Positions 16,123 through 23,590 are shown, counted from the first letter of the stretch. The stretch is 32,597 nt of DNA from Nitriliruptorales bacterium (GCA_007119305.1 SKPY01000133.1:1-32597), one strand, 5' to 3'. A program made the numbers and translations. The notes: generated by a model not told the origin, from the sequence alone.

Positions 16123-17172
16123 CTAGTCCGTGGACCGTTCTGACAGCTGTGCGGCCCCTGCGCCGACCCCCTTGCCCTCGACGGCATCTCGTGTGGCGGG
16201 ACGCCAGCGGTCGTGCGCCCAGAGGTAGTAGCCCGTGAACTGTCGCCACAGGCCGGCGATGCCCTGGGGGAAGAAGAGCACGACGACGACGAACACGACG
16301 CCGGTGAGCGTGAGGTAGCGGGAGGTGAAGAACTGCGAGAAGTTCTGCACCATCGTGAGCGCGAACGCGCCGATGAACGCTCCCGGCAGGCTGATCACGC
16401 CGCCCACCACTGCGGCGATGAGCACATCAATCGTGCGGATCAGCCCGACACCGTCCGGCACGATCTGCCGGTTGTAGAAGATCGCGAGCACCCCGCCGAT
16501 CGAGGCGATGAACGCTGCGAACGAGAACGCCACGACCTTGTAGGCGTAGACGTTGTAGCCAAGTGCGCGCATCCGCTCCGGGCTGTCCCGCAGCCCCCGG
16601 AGGGCCAGGCCGAAGGGCGTCCCCTCGATGTAGCGGCACAGGACATAGAGCAGCACCGCAATGGTCAGGGCCACGAGGTACTGCGTGCGCGCACTGACGA
16701 GGTCGAGACCGAGGAAGGTCGGTGGGCGAATGCCGGTGATGCCCTGGTGACCACGGGTGAACTGGGACGCCTGCAGGGCAGCAAAGTACATCAGCTGGGC
16801 CACGGCCAGGGTGAGCATGAGGAAGTACACCCCGGACGCTCTGATCGCGAAGGAGCCGACGAGGGCGCCGAGGAGGATCCCGAACACGATGCCGAGCGCG
16901 ATGGCGGGCGCGAAGGACCACCCCTGCAGCTGCACGAGGTAGCCGATCGTGTAGCCGGCGGCGCCCCAGAACGCAAGCTGGCCCAGCGACAGCAAGCCCG
17001 TGAACTTGTACAGGAAGATGAGGCTCAGCGCCATGACGCCGAGCCAGAGGGACTTGATGCCGATGTTCACGACCCAGAAGCCGGGCTGCGGCACCACGAA
17101 CGGGTAGATGATGAGCGCTGCGAGGAGGACCCCGCGCGCGGTCCAGCGAACGGCAGGCGACGAGAGCCTCAC
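16123..17172 (-). CDS. livM: LIV-type ABC transporter permease LivM
   Basis: The 349-residue membrane protein has hydrophobic segments throughout and the LivM-type stretch LLSLGQLAFWGAAGYTIGYLVQ. The cytoplasmic coupling segment FGLALRGLRDSPERMRALGYNV is also present. It forms the inner-membrane channel with LivH. The start is GTG at 17172, overlapping the livH stop as GTGA. The C-terminal 30 residues are polar. Confidence 0.94.
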   Translation of the reverse strand: MRLSSPAVRWTARGVLLAALIIYPFVVPQPGFWVVNIGIKSLWLGVMALSLIFLYKFTGLLSLGQLAFWGAAGYTIGYLVQLQGWSFAPAIALGIVFGILLGALVGSFAIRASGVYFLMLTLAVAQLMYFAALQASQFTRGHQGITGIRPPTFLGLDLVSARTQYLVALTIAVLLYVLCRYIEGTPFGLALRGLRDSPERMRALGYNVYAYKVVAFSFAAFIASIGGVLAIFYNRQIVPDGVGLIRTIDVLIAAVVGGVISLPGAFIGAFALTMVQNFSQFFTSRYLTLTGVVFVVVVLFFPQGIAGLWRQFTGYYLWAHDRWRPATRDAVEGKGVGAGAAQLSERSTD

Positions 17173-18035
17173 ACTGCCACCTTCCCCAAGATCCCCTGCG
17201 GGCGGACCGCGAGCACGGTGATCATCAACCCGAAGACGAGCACCGCGGCGAATGACGACGCGTATGCCAGAGCGTAGTTCGACACCATGGCAACGAGCAC
17301 CGCCCCGAGGGCCGCGCCGCCCACGCTGCCCATGCCACCGACGATGATGACGACCAGAGAGAAGAGCAGGAACTGCATGTCGACGCCTGGCGCCAGGGAG
17401 AACGCAGCGCCCCCGATTGCCCCGGAGAGGCCGGCGAGCGCGGCACCGAGGAGGAACACGGCCACGAATACGAGCCGGATGTTGATCCCCGACGCGGACA
17501 CCATCTCCCGGTCGTCCACGCCCGCCCGCACGATCATGCCGAAGCGGGTACGGCTGAGCAGGAGCCAGAGCCCGATGCCCACCGCAACGGCGATGCCGAC
17601 GATGGTCAGCCGGTACGCAGGATAGTTGATGCCGAGCAAGGGAACCGGCACGGCGGTGCGCAGCGGCTCAGGTGTCGGGATGCTGTGTGCCACCCCCCCG
17701 AAGTAGGCCAGCATCTGGTCGGCGCCGATCAGTGAGACACCGATGGTGACGAGGGCGACGCGCATGTCGTCGCGCTCGATGGTGCGGAGCAGCCCCTGGT
17801 GCAGGACGAGCCCCACCACCCCGATGAGGAGCGCGGCGACAAGGGCTCCGAGCATGAAGCTGTCCGTTGCGCGGATGACCGTCCACGCCACGTAGCCCCC
17901 GAGCAGGTACAGCGTGCCGTGCGCCAGGTTGACGATGCGCATGAGGCCGAAGATCAGCGTGAGCCCACTGGCCACGAGGAAGTACAAGCCGGCCAGCGTG
18001 AGTCCGTTCAAGCCCACGGTGAAGAACTGGCGCAT
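17169..18035 (-). CDS. livH: LIV-type ABC transporter permease LivH
   Basis: The 288-residue permease opens MRQFFTVGLNGLTLAGLYFLVASGL in typical LivH fashion, and has FGLMRIVNLAHG and the GGMGSVGGAALGA segment. The ATG at 18035 is preferred; the open frame extends to 18260 but would then cross the promoter at 18191-18219, and its composition is not protein-like. It is the first gene of the long minus-strand run that continues to 5092. The Shine-Dalgarno is only a GA-rich GAGAGAG. Confidence 0.94.
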   Translation of the reverse strand: MRQFFTVGLNGLTLAGLYFLVASGLTLIFGLMRIVNLAHGTLYLLGGYVAWTVIRATDSFMLGALVAALLIGVVGLVLHQGLLRTIERDDMRVALVTIGVSLIGADQMLAYFGGVAHSIPTPEPLRTAVPVPLLGINYPAYRLTIVGIAVAVGIGLWLLLSRTRFGMIVRAGVDDREMVSASGINIRLVFVAVFLLGAALAGLSGAIGGAAFSLAPGVDMQFLLFSLVVIIVGGMGSVGGAALGAVLVAMVSNYALAYASSFAAVLVFGLMITVLAVRPQGILGKVAV

Positions 18036-18063
18036 GCTCTCTCTCACTCGTCGGTACGGGCAC

Positions 18064-18124
18064 GAGCCCCGCCGGCGGAACGCGCCGACGGTCCAGCACC
18101 GCTCTGCCGGCGGGTTGTGGGCTC
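18064..18124 (-). promoter_or_regulatory. Nested inverted repeats in the livH leader
   Basis: CCCGCCGGC (18068-18076) and GCCGGCGGG (18106-18114) form a perfect 9-bp pair. An outer GAGCCC (18064-18069) and GGGCTC (18119-18124) pair offers an alternative or extended stem. They lie in the roughly 150-nt leader between the livH promoter and its start, so an RNA structure that controls livH is possible. No known riboswitch was recognised and no T-tract follows. Confidence 0.35.
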
Positions 18125-18145
18125 CGGTGGAAACGGCAAGCGTTC

Positions 18146-18167
18146 TGCATCGTGGACGAACGGGTCC
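18146..18167. promoter_or_regulatory. Motif shared with 31498-31519, candidate operator
   Basis: The 22-nt sequence TGCATCGTG-N2-CGAAC-N3-TCC matches a site at 31498-31519 at 17 of 22 positions in the same orientation. Here it lies just downstream of the livH start point, at about +17 to +38, a repressor-like place. One of the two IclR proteins could bind it; this is an inference. Confidence 0.35.
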
Positions 18168-18190
18168 GCTCCACGGAGCCAATGAGCAGC

Positions 18191-18219
18191 ATAGTAGGCA
18201 GGGCCATGCCGCCTGACAA
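18191..18219 (-). promoter_or_regulatory. Promoter of the livH-to-coxE operon
   Basis: On the minus strand TTGTCA (18219-18214) and TACTAT (18196-18191) are separated by exactly 17 bp, the best housekeeping-type promoter match found in the window. Transcription would start near 18184 and give a leader of about 150 nt before livH. Confidence 0.6.
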
Positions 18220-18323
18220 GGGGACGGGCCGATTTTCTTCCCGAGCCCGCCATCGGGCAATCAGTTCGATGGGCAGCAAGTCGTCCGCATCACGGAAAGA
18301 TGCTCCCGCGATGCGGATGGGGC

Positions 18324-18353
18324 TTGACCGTGGCTGGCGCGAAACCGTAGGGT
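18324..18353 (+). promoter_or_regulatory. Probable promoter of the Mo-hydroxylase operon
   Basis: TTGACC (18324-18329) and TAGGGT (18348-18353) are 18 bp apart, fitting TTGACN-N17/18-TANNNT. The start point would be near 18360, about 60 nt before the ATG at 18420. The bracketing TTGAC/GTCAA pair may be part of a control site. Confidence 0.45.
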
Positions 18354-18419
18354 CTGTCAACGGCCGAGAGCGGCCTACCGAAGCGTCTGGGACAAGTGAC
18401 GAGTATAGGGGTTGTGCAC

Positions 18420-19211
18420 ATGACTGCCGCGTCAACCGCCTCTGCGGAAGTTCTCATCCCGTCCTCACCCTCCGAGGCCATCGAAGCCTTCGGCGACGGG
18501 GACGGGATCGTCGTCATCGGCGGCGGGACGATCCTGATGCCCGAGATCGTCGCGGGCCGCCTCGTCCCCGAACGAGCCCTGCTCCTGAGCCGTGCCGGGC
18601 TCGACGCGATCATTCGGGAGGGTGGCACGGTCCGGATCGGAGCTGGCACCACCCTCGAGGCCGTGGCTGCCGAGGCGCCCGAACCGCTCGCGACGGCAGC
18701 CCGCCAGCTCGCCGACCCCGAGGTGCGGCGGCAGGCCACCCTCGGCGGCAACATCTCCACCATCAGCGACGGGGACCTCCAGGCGGTGCTGCTGGCGCTG
18801 GACGCGACAGTCCGTCATACCGGCTCAGGCGGTGAGCGTACCGAGCCCGTCGCTTCCTACCTCCGCCGTTTCGGCGGTGACGACGAGCGGCTCGCCCTCG
18901 AGTTCGGCTTCGACGAGCCCGAGGCAGGCAGCTACACACGGCTCGACCGGCCACACGCGCACCCGTATACGTACATGGCCGTCACCGCCGTGCGCGCCGG
19001 CAGCGCCACGAAGGTCGCGGCCAAGGGGGCCAGCCCCGGCTGCAGCCGGCTGCCCGCGGTCGAGCAAGCGCTGGCGGACGGTGCGAGCCCCGAGGACGCG
19101 GCCGCACGGGCGCTGGACGATGCCGAGCCCTTCGACGACGCGCTCGCGTCGGCCTGGTACCGCAGCCGGGTCCTGCCCACGCTCGTCGCGCGCGCCCTGG
19201 CAGATCTCTAG
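18420..19211 (+). CDS. Molybdenum hydroxylase FAD-binding (medium) subunit, CoxM/XdhB-like
   Basis: The 263-residue subunit carries the FAD-binding elements of the family: GGGTILMPEI (about 35-44), GAGTTLEAVA and TLGGNIST. It passes electrons from the 2Fe-2S subunit to an acceptor. It is a little shorter than CoxM (about 290), mainly in the C-terminal domain. The ATG at 18420 is chosen, with GGGG about eight bases upstream; a GTG at 18396 would add eight residues. The 2Fe-2S gene follows after 18 bp and the Mo subunits after that, the usual order medium-small-large. Confidence 0.9.
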   Translation: MTAASTASAEVLIPSSPSEAIEAFGDGDGIVVIGGGTILMPEIVAGRLVPERALLLSRAGLDAIIREGGTVRIGAGTTLEAVAAEAPEPLATAARQLADPEVRRQATLGGNISTISDGDLQAVLLALDATVRHTGSGGERTEPVASYLRRFGGDDERLALEFGFDEPEAGSYTRLDRPHAHPYTYMAVTAVRAGSATKVAAKGASPGCSRLPAVEQALADGASPEDAAARALDDAEPFDDALASAWYRSRVLPTLVARALADL

Positions 19212-19229
19212 GACCGAAAGGACGGATGC

Positions 19230-19769
19230 ATGAGACTCATGGTCAACGGAGCTGAGCAGGAAGTCGACAGCGGACCGCTTGCCTCACTCCTTCATGTGCT
19301 CCGCGAGGAGCTCGACATCACGAGCCCGAAGGCCGGCTGCCAGCAGGGTGGCTGCGGTGCCTGCACCGTGCTTGTCGACGGTAAGCCGCAGCGCTCGTGT
19401 CTGACGCCGTTGGCAAGCGTCGAGGGCGCGATGATCACCACCGTCGAGGGGCTGGGCGATGCAGGCGAGCTGACCGCCGTGCAGCAGGCGTTCTACGCCA
19501 AGTACGGGGCCCAGTGTGGCTACTGCACGTCCGGCATGATGCTCGCCGCGACCGCCCTCATCGACGCGACCAACGGCGACGGCGTCACACGGCAGGAGAT
19601 CGAAGAGGTCATGGGCGGTCACCTCTGCCGCTGCACCGGGTACGTCAAGATCATCGAGGCGGTCGAAGCGGCCAGCCGCGGTGAAACGTTCGACCTCGAG
19701 GAGCTCCGCAGGGCCGGCACCGCCGGCGGGGAGGAGACCATGATCCTCGACACCGGAGGACAGTCATGA
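19230..19769 (+). CDS. Molybdenum hydroxylase 2Fe-2S (small) subunit, CoxS-like
   Basis: The 179-residue protein has both cluster motifs: C37, C42, C45 and C57 for the plant-ferredoxin-type cluster, and C96, C99, C133 and C135 for the helical-domain cluster next to molybdopterin. All eight ligands are present. It relays electrons from Mo to FAD. The C-terminus is about 20 residues longer than in typical CoxS. The stop overlaps the next gene as ATGA. Confidence 0.95.
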   Translation: MRLMVNGAEQEVDSGPLASLLHVLREELDITSPKAGCQQGGCGACTVLVDGKPQRSCLTPLASVEGAMITTVEGLGDAGELTAVQQAFYAKYGAQCGYCTSGMMLAATALIDATNGDGVTRQEIEEVMGGHLCRCTGYVKIIEAVEAASRGETFDLEELRRAGTAGGEETMILDTGGQS

Positions 19770-21139
19770 AGGCCGTTGGCGCACGCTTCCCACGCTACGA
19801 CGGACTGCTGCATGTGACGGGACGCACCCGGTACGTCGACGACTTCAAGGTGCCCGGCATGCTGTGGTGCCGGACGTTGCGGTCGTCCATCGACTCGGGG
19901 CGGATCACCCGACTCGACACCTCTCGGGCCGAAGCCCTCGACGGCGTCTACGCCGTGCTCACCCACGAAGATCCGGACCGCAACGTCGTCGGGCACCTCG
20001 AGGACCTGGGCGTGCCGCCGGACATGCCGCTGCTCGCGGAGGACGAGGTTCGTCACAAGGGCCAGCTCATCGCTGCCGTGGCCGCGGAGAGCGAGGAGCG
20101 CGCGCAGCAAGCCGTCGACATGATCGAGGTGGACTACGAGGAGCGTCAGCCGTTCCTGGACATCCGGAAGGCGTTCGACCCGGACCAGCCGCAGGTCACA
20201 CCCGACGGCAACGTCTACTTCTACGACCCCTACGACCACTGCCGGGTGCGCAAGGGCGACGTCGACTGGGCCTTTGAGCAGGCCGACGTGATCGTGAAGG
20301 GCTGCTACCGGCCGCAGGCCATCGAGCAGGCACCGATCGAGACGCAGGCGGCGCTTGCGATCCCGGAGGCGGACGGCAAGATGACCGTCCACTCGACGAC
20401 GCAGGCCATGTACTTCTCCATGGGCATCGTCGCGAAGTTCCTGGGCGTATCACTGAACCAGATCAAGTTCGTCGGCGGCACCGTTGGTGGCGGGTTCGGT
20501 GGCAAGGTCGACACCGCCGTCGAGCCGATTGCAGCGCTCTTGGCGCGCAAGGCCCGCCGCCCGGTCAAGTACCGCAGCACCCGAGAGGAGGAGTTCCTGG
20601 CGCTGTGGACCCGGGCGCCGTGGCACATCGAGATCGCCGACGCGGTGTCCCGCGATGGCTGGATCCTCGGGCGGCGCACGCTCACGCTGCACGACGCGGG
20701 GGCGTACACGGGCTTTTCGGCCTACGGGGCGATGAAGCATCTCCACCACTCGGCCGGCGCGTACACGATCCCGAACGTGTTCATGAACTCCTACGTCGTC
20801 TACACCAATCACGTGCCGACGTCGGCGATGCGTGGGTTCGGTGTCACCTCGGTCTCGTTCGCGGTGGAGACCCACATGAACCGCATCGCGGGGGAACTCG
20901 GGATCAGCCCCTGGGAGCTGCGGCTTAAGAACGGCAACCGGATCGGGGACCTGACACCGACCCGCGTGAAGCTCGAGGACCCCTCGACGGTGCCGACCAT
21001 CCTGGCATGCGCCGACGCGGCGGGCGTCGAGCTGCCCTCGGAGTACGCGCAGATGACACCCGGGGAGCGCTCCGGGGAGCTGCTCCCGGAACACCTCGAG
21101 GACCAGTTGGGCAAGGCTGACGCGTGGAGGAACCGCTGA
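19766..21139 (+). CDS. Molybdenum hydroxylase Mo-cofactor subunit, N-terminal half (split large subunit)
   Basis: The 457-residue protein covers the N-terminal half of a xanthine dehydrogenase-family large subunit: the a/b hammerhead domain (about 10-130) and the first MoCo-binding domain. That domain shows GGGFGGK (241-247), AMRGFG (354-359) and the SPWELRLKN segment. It stops near the point where the normal protein would enter the second MoCo-binding domain, after a short extra tail. The missing half is encoded by the next gene, whose ATG overlaps this stop (TGATG at 21137-21141). The active-site loop is AMRGFG, not the VAYRCSFR of CO dehydrogenase, so this is not a form I CODH. GGAGG lies six bases before the ATG at 19766. 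Confidence 0.9.
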   Translation: MKAVGARFPRYDGLLHVTGRTRYVDDFKVPGMLWCRTLRSSIDSGRITRLDTSRAEALDGVYAVLTHEDPDRNVVGHLEDLGVPPDMPLLAEDEVRHKGQLIAAVAAESEERAQQAVDMIEVDYEERQPFLDIRKAFDPDQPQVTPDGNVYFYDPYDHCRVRKGDVDWAFEQADVIVKGCYRPQAIEQAPIETQAALAIPEADGKMTVHSTTQAMYFSMGIVAKFLGVSLNQIKFVGGTVGGGFGGKVDTAVEPIAALLARKARRPVKYRSTREEEFLALWTRAPWHIEIADAVSRDGWILGRRTLTLHDAGAYTGFSAYGAMKHLHHSAGAYTIPNVFMNSYVVYTNHVPTSAMRGFGVTSVSFAVETHMNRIAGELGISPWELRLKNGNRIGDLTPTRVKLEDPSTVPTILACADAAGVELPSEYAQMTPGERSGELLPEHLEDQLGKADAWRNR

Positions 21140-22332
21140 TGAGGCACCGTGGACGCGGCTTGGCCGCGATCGAGTACCCGACCGGGATGAACCTGGGCGG
21201 TGACCCGAGCCAGGCTTGGATCAAGATCAAGCCGGACGGGCGCGTGGACGTCTTCGCGGGCACGGTCGACATCGGCCAGGGGTCGAGGACCGTGCACACG
21301 CAGATCGTTGCCGACGCGCTCGGCGTGCCCTACGACTGGGTCACGATGGACGTGTCGAACACGGATTCCTCACCGCTGTGCACCGGCACGTTCGCCTCCC
21401 GCGGCACCTTCATCGGCGGCAACGCGGTGCGCGTGGCCGCGGAGAAGACCCGGGAGGCCCTGCTCGCCATCGCCGCCCAGGAGATGGAGGTCGACCCCAA
21501 CGACCTCGAGGTCGTAGACGGAGAGGTGCGGGTCAAGGGGACCCCGACCCAGAAGCTGGGCGTGGACGAGGTCGCCGGTGCCGCGACCTACGCCTACGGC
21601 ACCATCGTCACCGGCTCTGGCGGCTGGATGAAGCCCGCCTCGGAGCCCGATCCCGAGACCGGCGAGTGCGACCCGCATGCCGCGATCTCCTACGCCGCCT
21701 GCGTCGCTGAGGTCGAGGTCGACGACGAGACCGGCGAGGTCGTCGTCACGAAGCTCATCCAGGCCTACGACGTCGGGAAGGCCATCAACCCTACGATGGT
21801 CGAGGGGCAGATCGAGGGCGGCGGTGCGATGGGCATCGGCCTCGGCCTCCTCGAGCAGGCCTACCCCTACTACCCAACGCTTGAGCACCGTGGTGACCGG
21901 TTCGGCCACTACCTGATGCCGGCACTGAAGGACACGCCCGAGTACGTCAACCTCATCATCGAGAACCCCTCGGCGGACGGCCCGTTCGGCGCGAAGGCCA
22001 TCGGCGAGATGGCGAACAACGCACAGCCGCCGGCGATCGGCGCAGCGATCCACGACGCCGTCGGCGTGTGGATCACGGAGATGCCAGCAACGCCGGAGCG
22101 GGTGCTCCGTGCCCTTGATGAGAGGGAGCAGCGCGCACCTCGCCGGGACGGCAAGTGGCTCATCTTCGACGACGATATCTCCATCACGGCCGTCTCGAGC
22201 AACGGCGGCGACGGCTTCATCCACGTGTCGCTGCCTGCAGCCGATGTGAGCGGGAGCGGAGGCGGAGGCGCCGCCGGCCCCAGGCGCCCTGATCCCGGCG
22301 ACCCGGGTGTGGCGCGGGGCAGCCCTGCCTGA
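21139..22332 (+). CDS. Molybdenum hydroxylase Mo-cofactor subunit, C-terminal half (split large subunit)
   Basis: The 397-residue protein is the C-terminal half of the same large subunit. It opens with RGRGLA, then GQG (46-48) for cofactor binding, a TGTFASRGT stretch, DVGKAINP, and the catalytic glutamate in GAKAIGE (E290). It has its own Shine-Dalgarno, GGAGG eight bases before the ATG at 21139, and overlaps the previous stop by one base. This looks like a true two-gene split rather than a sequencing error. Eubacterium barkeri nicotinate dehydrogenase has a comparable split (NdhL and NdhM). The last 60 residues are an unusual tail rich in Gly, Pro and Arg with no family counterpart that I recognise. 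Confidence 0.9.
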   Translation: MRHRGRGLAAIEYPTGMNLGGDPSQAWIKIKPDGRVDVFAGTVDIGQGSRTVHTQIVADALGVPYDWVTMDVSNTDSSPLCTGTFASRGTFIGGNAVRVAAEKTREALLAIAAQEMEVDPNDLEVVDGEVRVKGTPTQKLGVDEVAGAATYAYGTIVTGSGGWMKPASEPDPETGECDPHAAISYAACVAEVEVDDETGEVVVTKLIQAYDVGKAINPTMVEGQIEGGGAMGIGLGLLEQAYPYYPTLEHRGDRFGHYLMPALKDTPEYVNLIIENPSADGPFGAKAIGEMANNAQPPAIGAAIHDAVGVWITEMPATPERVLRALDEREQRAPRRDGKWLIFDDDISITAVSSNGGDGFIHVSLPAADVSGSGGGGAAGPRRPDPGDPGVARGSPA

Positions 22333-22370
22333 TCCTGAAACCGCCAGCGACCCATCGCGTTACGCCGCCA

Positions 22371-22410
22371 CGCGCGTAGAGGCGACCCCCGCAGGTCGCC
22401 TCTCTGCGCG
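22371..22410 (+). promoter_or_regulatory. Strong intercistronic hairpin
   Basis: A 10-bp perfect stem (22378-22387 with 22394-22403, loop of six) is extended through a 2x2 internal loop by five more pairs (22371-22375 with 22406-22410). No T-tract follows, and a ribosome binding site for the next gene lies downstream. It may attenuate or process the transcript between the Mo subunit and the hydrolase gene, or act as a partial terminator. Confidence 0.5.
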
Positions 22411-22441
22411 CCGGCCGGCGGGTTCCCAGGAGGTTCCGCCC

Positions 22442-23107
22442 GTGCCGATCATCGATCTCACGCTCCCGTTCGGCCCAGGCACGCCGTCGCCACCATCGGC
22501 CGGTGTCGAGGTCGCAATGGAAAGCTTCCACAGGGGTCCGGGCTTCTGGCAGGCGAGCAGGGTCAACATGCTCCTCCACACCGGATCGCATGTCGACTTC
22601 GCGCGCCACTGCGTCGAGGACGGGGAAACTGCCGCGGATGTCGCGCTCGACCGGGCGTGCGGGGATGCGCTCGTCGTGGACCTCAGTCACGTGGAACCGG
22701 ATCACGCGATCAGCATCGCCGACCTCGAGGAGCACGCCCCCGAGGTCCGGCGGGGCGACATCGTCCTTGTGCGGACGGACTGGAGCGACGAGGCGTGGGG
22801 CGATTTCCCCCGCTACTTCATGGAATCGCCCTACTGCGAGCCCGAGGCGGCGCGGTGGCTCATCGACAAGGGCGCGAAGGCGGTCGGCTTCGACTGCTTC
22901 AGCGAGCACTCTGCCCGGCGCAAGGACTTCACCTCAGAGGAGTTCATCATCCACAAGATCGTCCTGGAGGCGGGGGCCATCCTCATGCAGCACCTCACCA
23001 ACCTGCGTGCGGTGCCGGATGACGACCGGTTCTCGTTCTTCGCCACCTGGCCGAAGATGCGCGAGGCCGAGGGGGCACCGGCAAGGTTCTTCGCTCTCTG
23101 GCCATGA
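22442..23107 (+). CDS. Cyclase-family metal-dependent hydrolase
   Basis: The 221-residue protein belongs to the cyclase/kynurenine formamidase/isatin hydrolase family. It has the metal-binding pattern HTGSHVD-x3-H (H46, H50, D52, H56), the IDLTLPF start and a downstream H/E-rich segment. These enzymes hydrolyse amide or lactam bonds, including opened or ring-fused amides. Next to a Mo hydroxylase this suits ring opening after hydroxylation of an N-heterocycle, but that is inference. The GTG at 22442 is chosen because AGGAGG (22428-22433) stands eight bases upstream; the open frame to 22307 overlaps the Mo-subunit tail. Confidence 0.88.
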   Translation: MPIIDLTLPFGPGTPSPPSAGVEVAMESFHRGPGFWQASRVNMLLHTGSHVDFARHCVEDGETAADVALDRACGDALVVDLSHVEPDHAISIADLEEHAPEVRRGDIVLVRTDWSDEAWGDFPRYFMESPYCEPEAARWLIDKGAKAVGFDCFSEHSARRKDFTSEEFIIHKIVLEAGAILMQHLTNLRAVPDDDRFSFFATWPKMREAEGAPARFFALWP

Positions 23108-23143
23108 CCGCCTCGCGCCTGTTCCCCTCGATCGAAGGAGCAC

Positions 23144-23455
23144 ATGATGCTGAAAGTGATCTCGCTGATGAAGCGCCGTGAGGACATGAGCCTCGACGAG
23201 TTCCGCGACTGGGCGACGAAGGAGCACGTCGAGTTCGGCAAGCAGCTCCCCGGCCTGCGTCAGTACCGGATGAGCGTCGTGCTCGCGGACGACCCGAATC
23301 ACCCCTACGACGCGGTGTCGGAGCTCTGGTTCGACGACCAGGACGCCCTGGCCGCCGCCTTTGCGACCGATGCGGGCAAGGCTGCCGGCGAGGACGTGGC
23401 TGCACACACGTCCAACCGGACCCGCTTGATGACCAGCGAGATCGAGGTCATCTGA
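23144..23455 (+). CDS. EthD-family protein
   Basis: The 103-residue protein is a small dimeric alpha-beta barrel with the pattern MLKVISLMKRREDMSLDEFRDWATKEH and LPGLRQYR. EthD-like proteins accompany catabolic operons. Some have decarboxylase, dehydratase or lactone-handling roles, but most are uncharacterised. AAGGAG is four bases from the first ATG and seven from the second (23147), so the protein may begin at the second. It is the last gene before the hairpin at 23495-23518. Confidence 0.88.
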   Translation: MMLKVISLMKRREDMSLDEFRDWATKEHVEFGKQLPGLRQYRMSVVLADDPNHPYDAVSELWFDDQDALAAAFATDAGKAAGEDVAAHTSNRTRLMTSEIEVI

Positions 23456-23494
23456 GCCGCCCGACGGCGCCGCCGTATCTCCGAGCAGCCGTCG

Positions 23495-23518
23495 AGGGCC
23501 CGGCACACGCCGGGCCCT
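23495..23518 (+). terminator. Hairpin terminator of the Mo-hydroxylase operon
   Basis: AGGGCCCGGC and GCCGGGCCCT form a perfect 10-bp GC-rich stem with a 4-nt ACAC loop, 40 bases after the EthD stop. Only a weak T-run (GTGTTT) follows. That is common for high-GC actinobacterial terminators. Confidence 0.65.
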
Positions 23519-23545
23519 GGGCGTGTTTCCGCAGCTTGCCTCGGC

Positions 23546-23574
23546 TTGTCCTCCCGCTCGTTTTCGTGAACAAT
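23546..23574 (+). promoter_or_regulatory. Candidate promoter of the second IclR gene
   Basis: TTGTCC (23546-23551) and AACAAT (23569-23574) are 17 bp apart. The stretch is AT-richer than its surroundings. A palindrome follows immediately, which fits an autoregulated promoter. Confidence 0.4.
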
Positions 23575-23590
23575 CGATGATGCATGATCG
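23575..23590. promoter_or_regulatory. Candidate IclR operator (near-perfect 16-bp palindrome)
   Basis: CGAT-G-ATGCAT-G-ATCG is symmetric apart from one G/G position pair. The flanks CAA and TTG extend the symmetry with a one-base offset. It directly follows the -10 box upstream of the IclR gene, where an autorepressor would bind. Confidence 0.45.

Larger units (their letters stand above)
18036..18419. other. Divergent control region between livH and the Mo-hydroxylase genes
   Basis: This 384-bp region holds the livH promoter (18191-18219), the livH leader inverted repeats, a 22-nt motif shared with another promoter (18146-18167) and the probable Mo-hydroxylase promoter (18324-18353). No gene is seen. 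TTGAC (18324-18328) and GTCAA (18356-18360) form a spaced inverted pair that brackets the plus-strand promoter. Confidence 0.7.

Noticed and set aside
18036-18260. 75-residue N-terminal extension of LivH
   Set aside because: It crosses a strong promoter and inverted repeats, and the standard LivH N-terminus begins at 18035.
18355-18360. TTGACA -35 hexamer on the minus strand
   Set aside because: No -10-like hexamer occurs 16-19 bp downstream on that strand. It is noted only as part of a spaced inverted pair.
19766-22332. Carbon monoxide dehydrogenase identity for the Mo hydroxylase
   Set aside because: The form I active-site loop VAYRCSFR is missing; the equivalent loop reads AMRGFG, and the large subunit is split.
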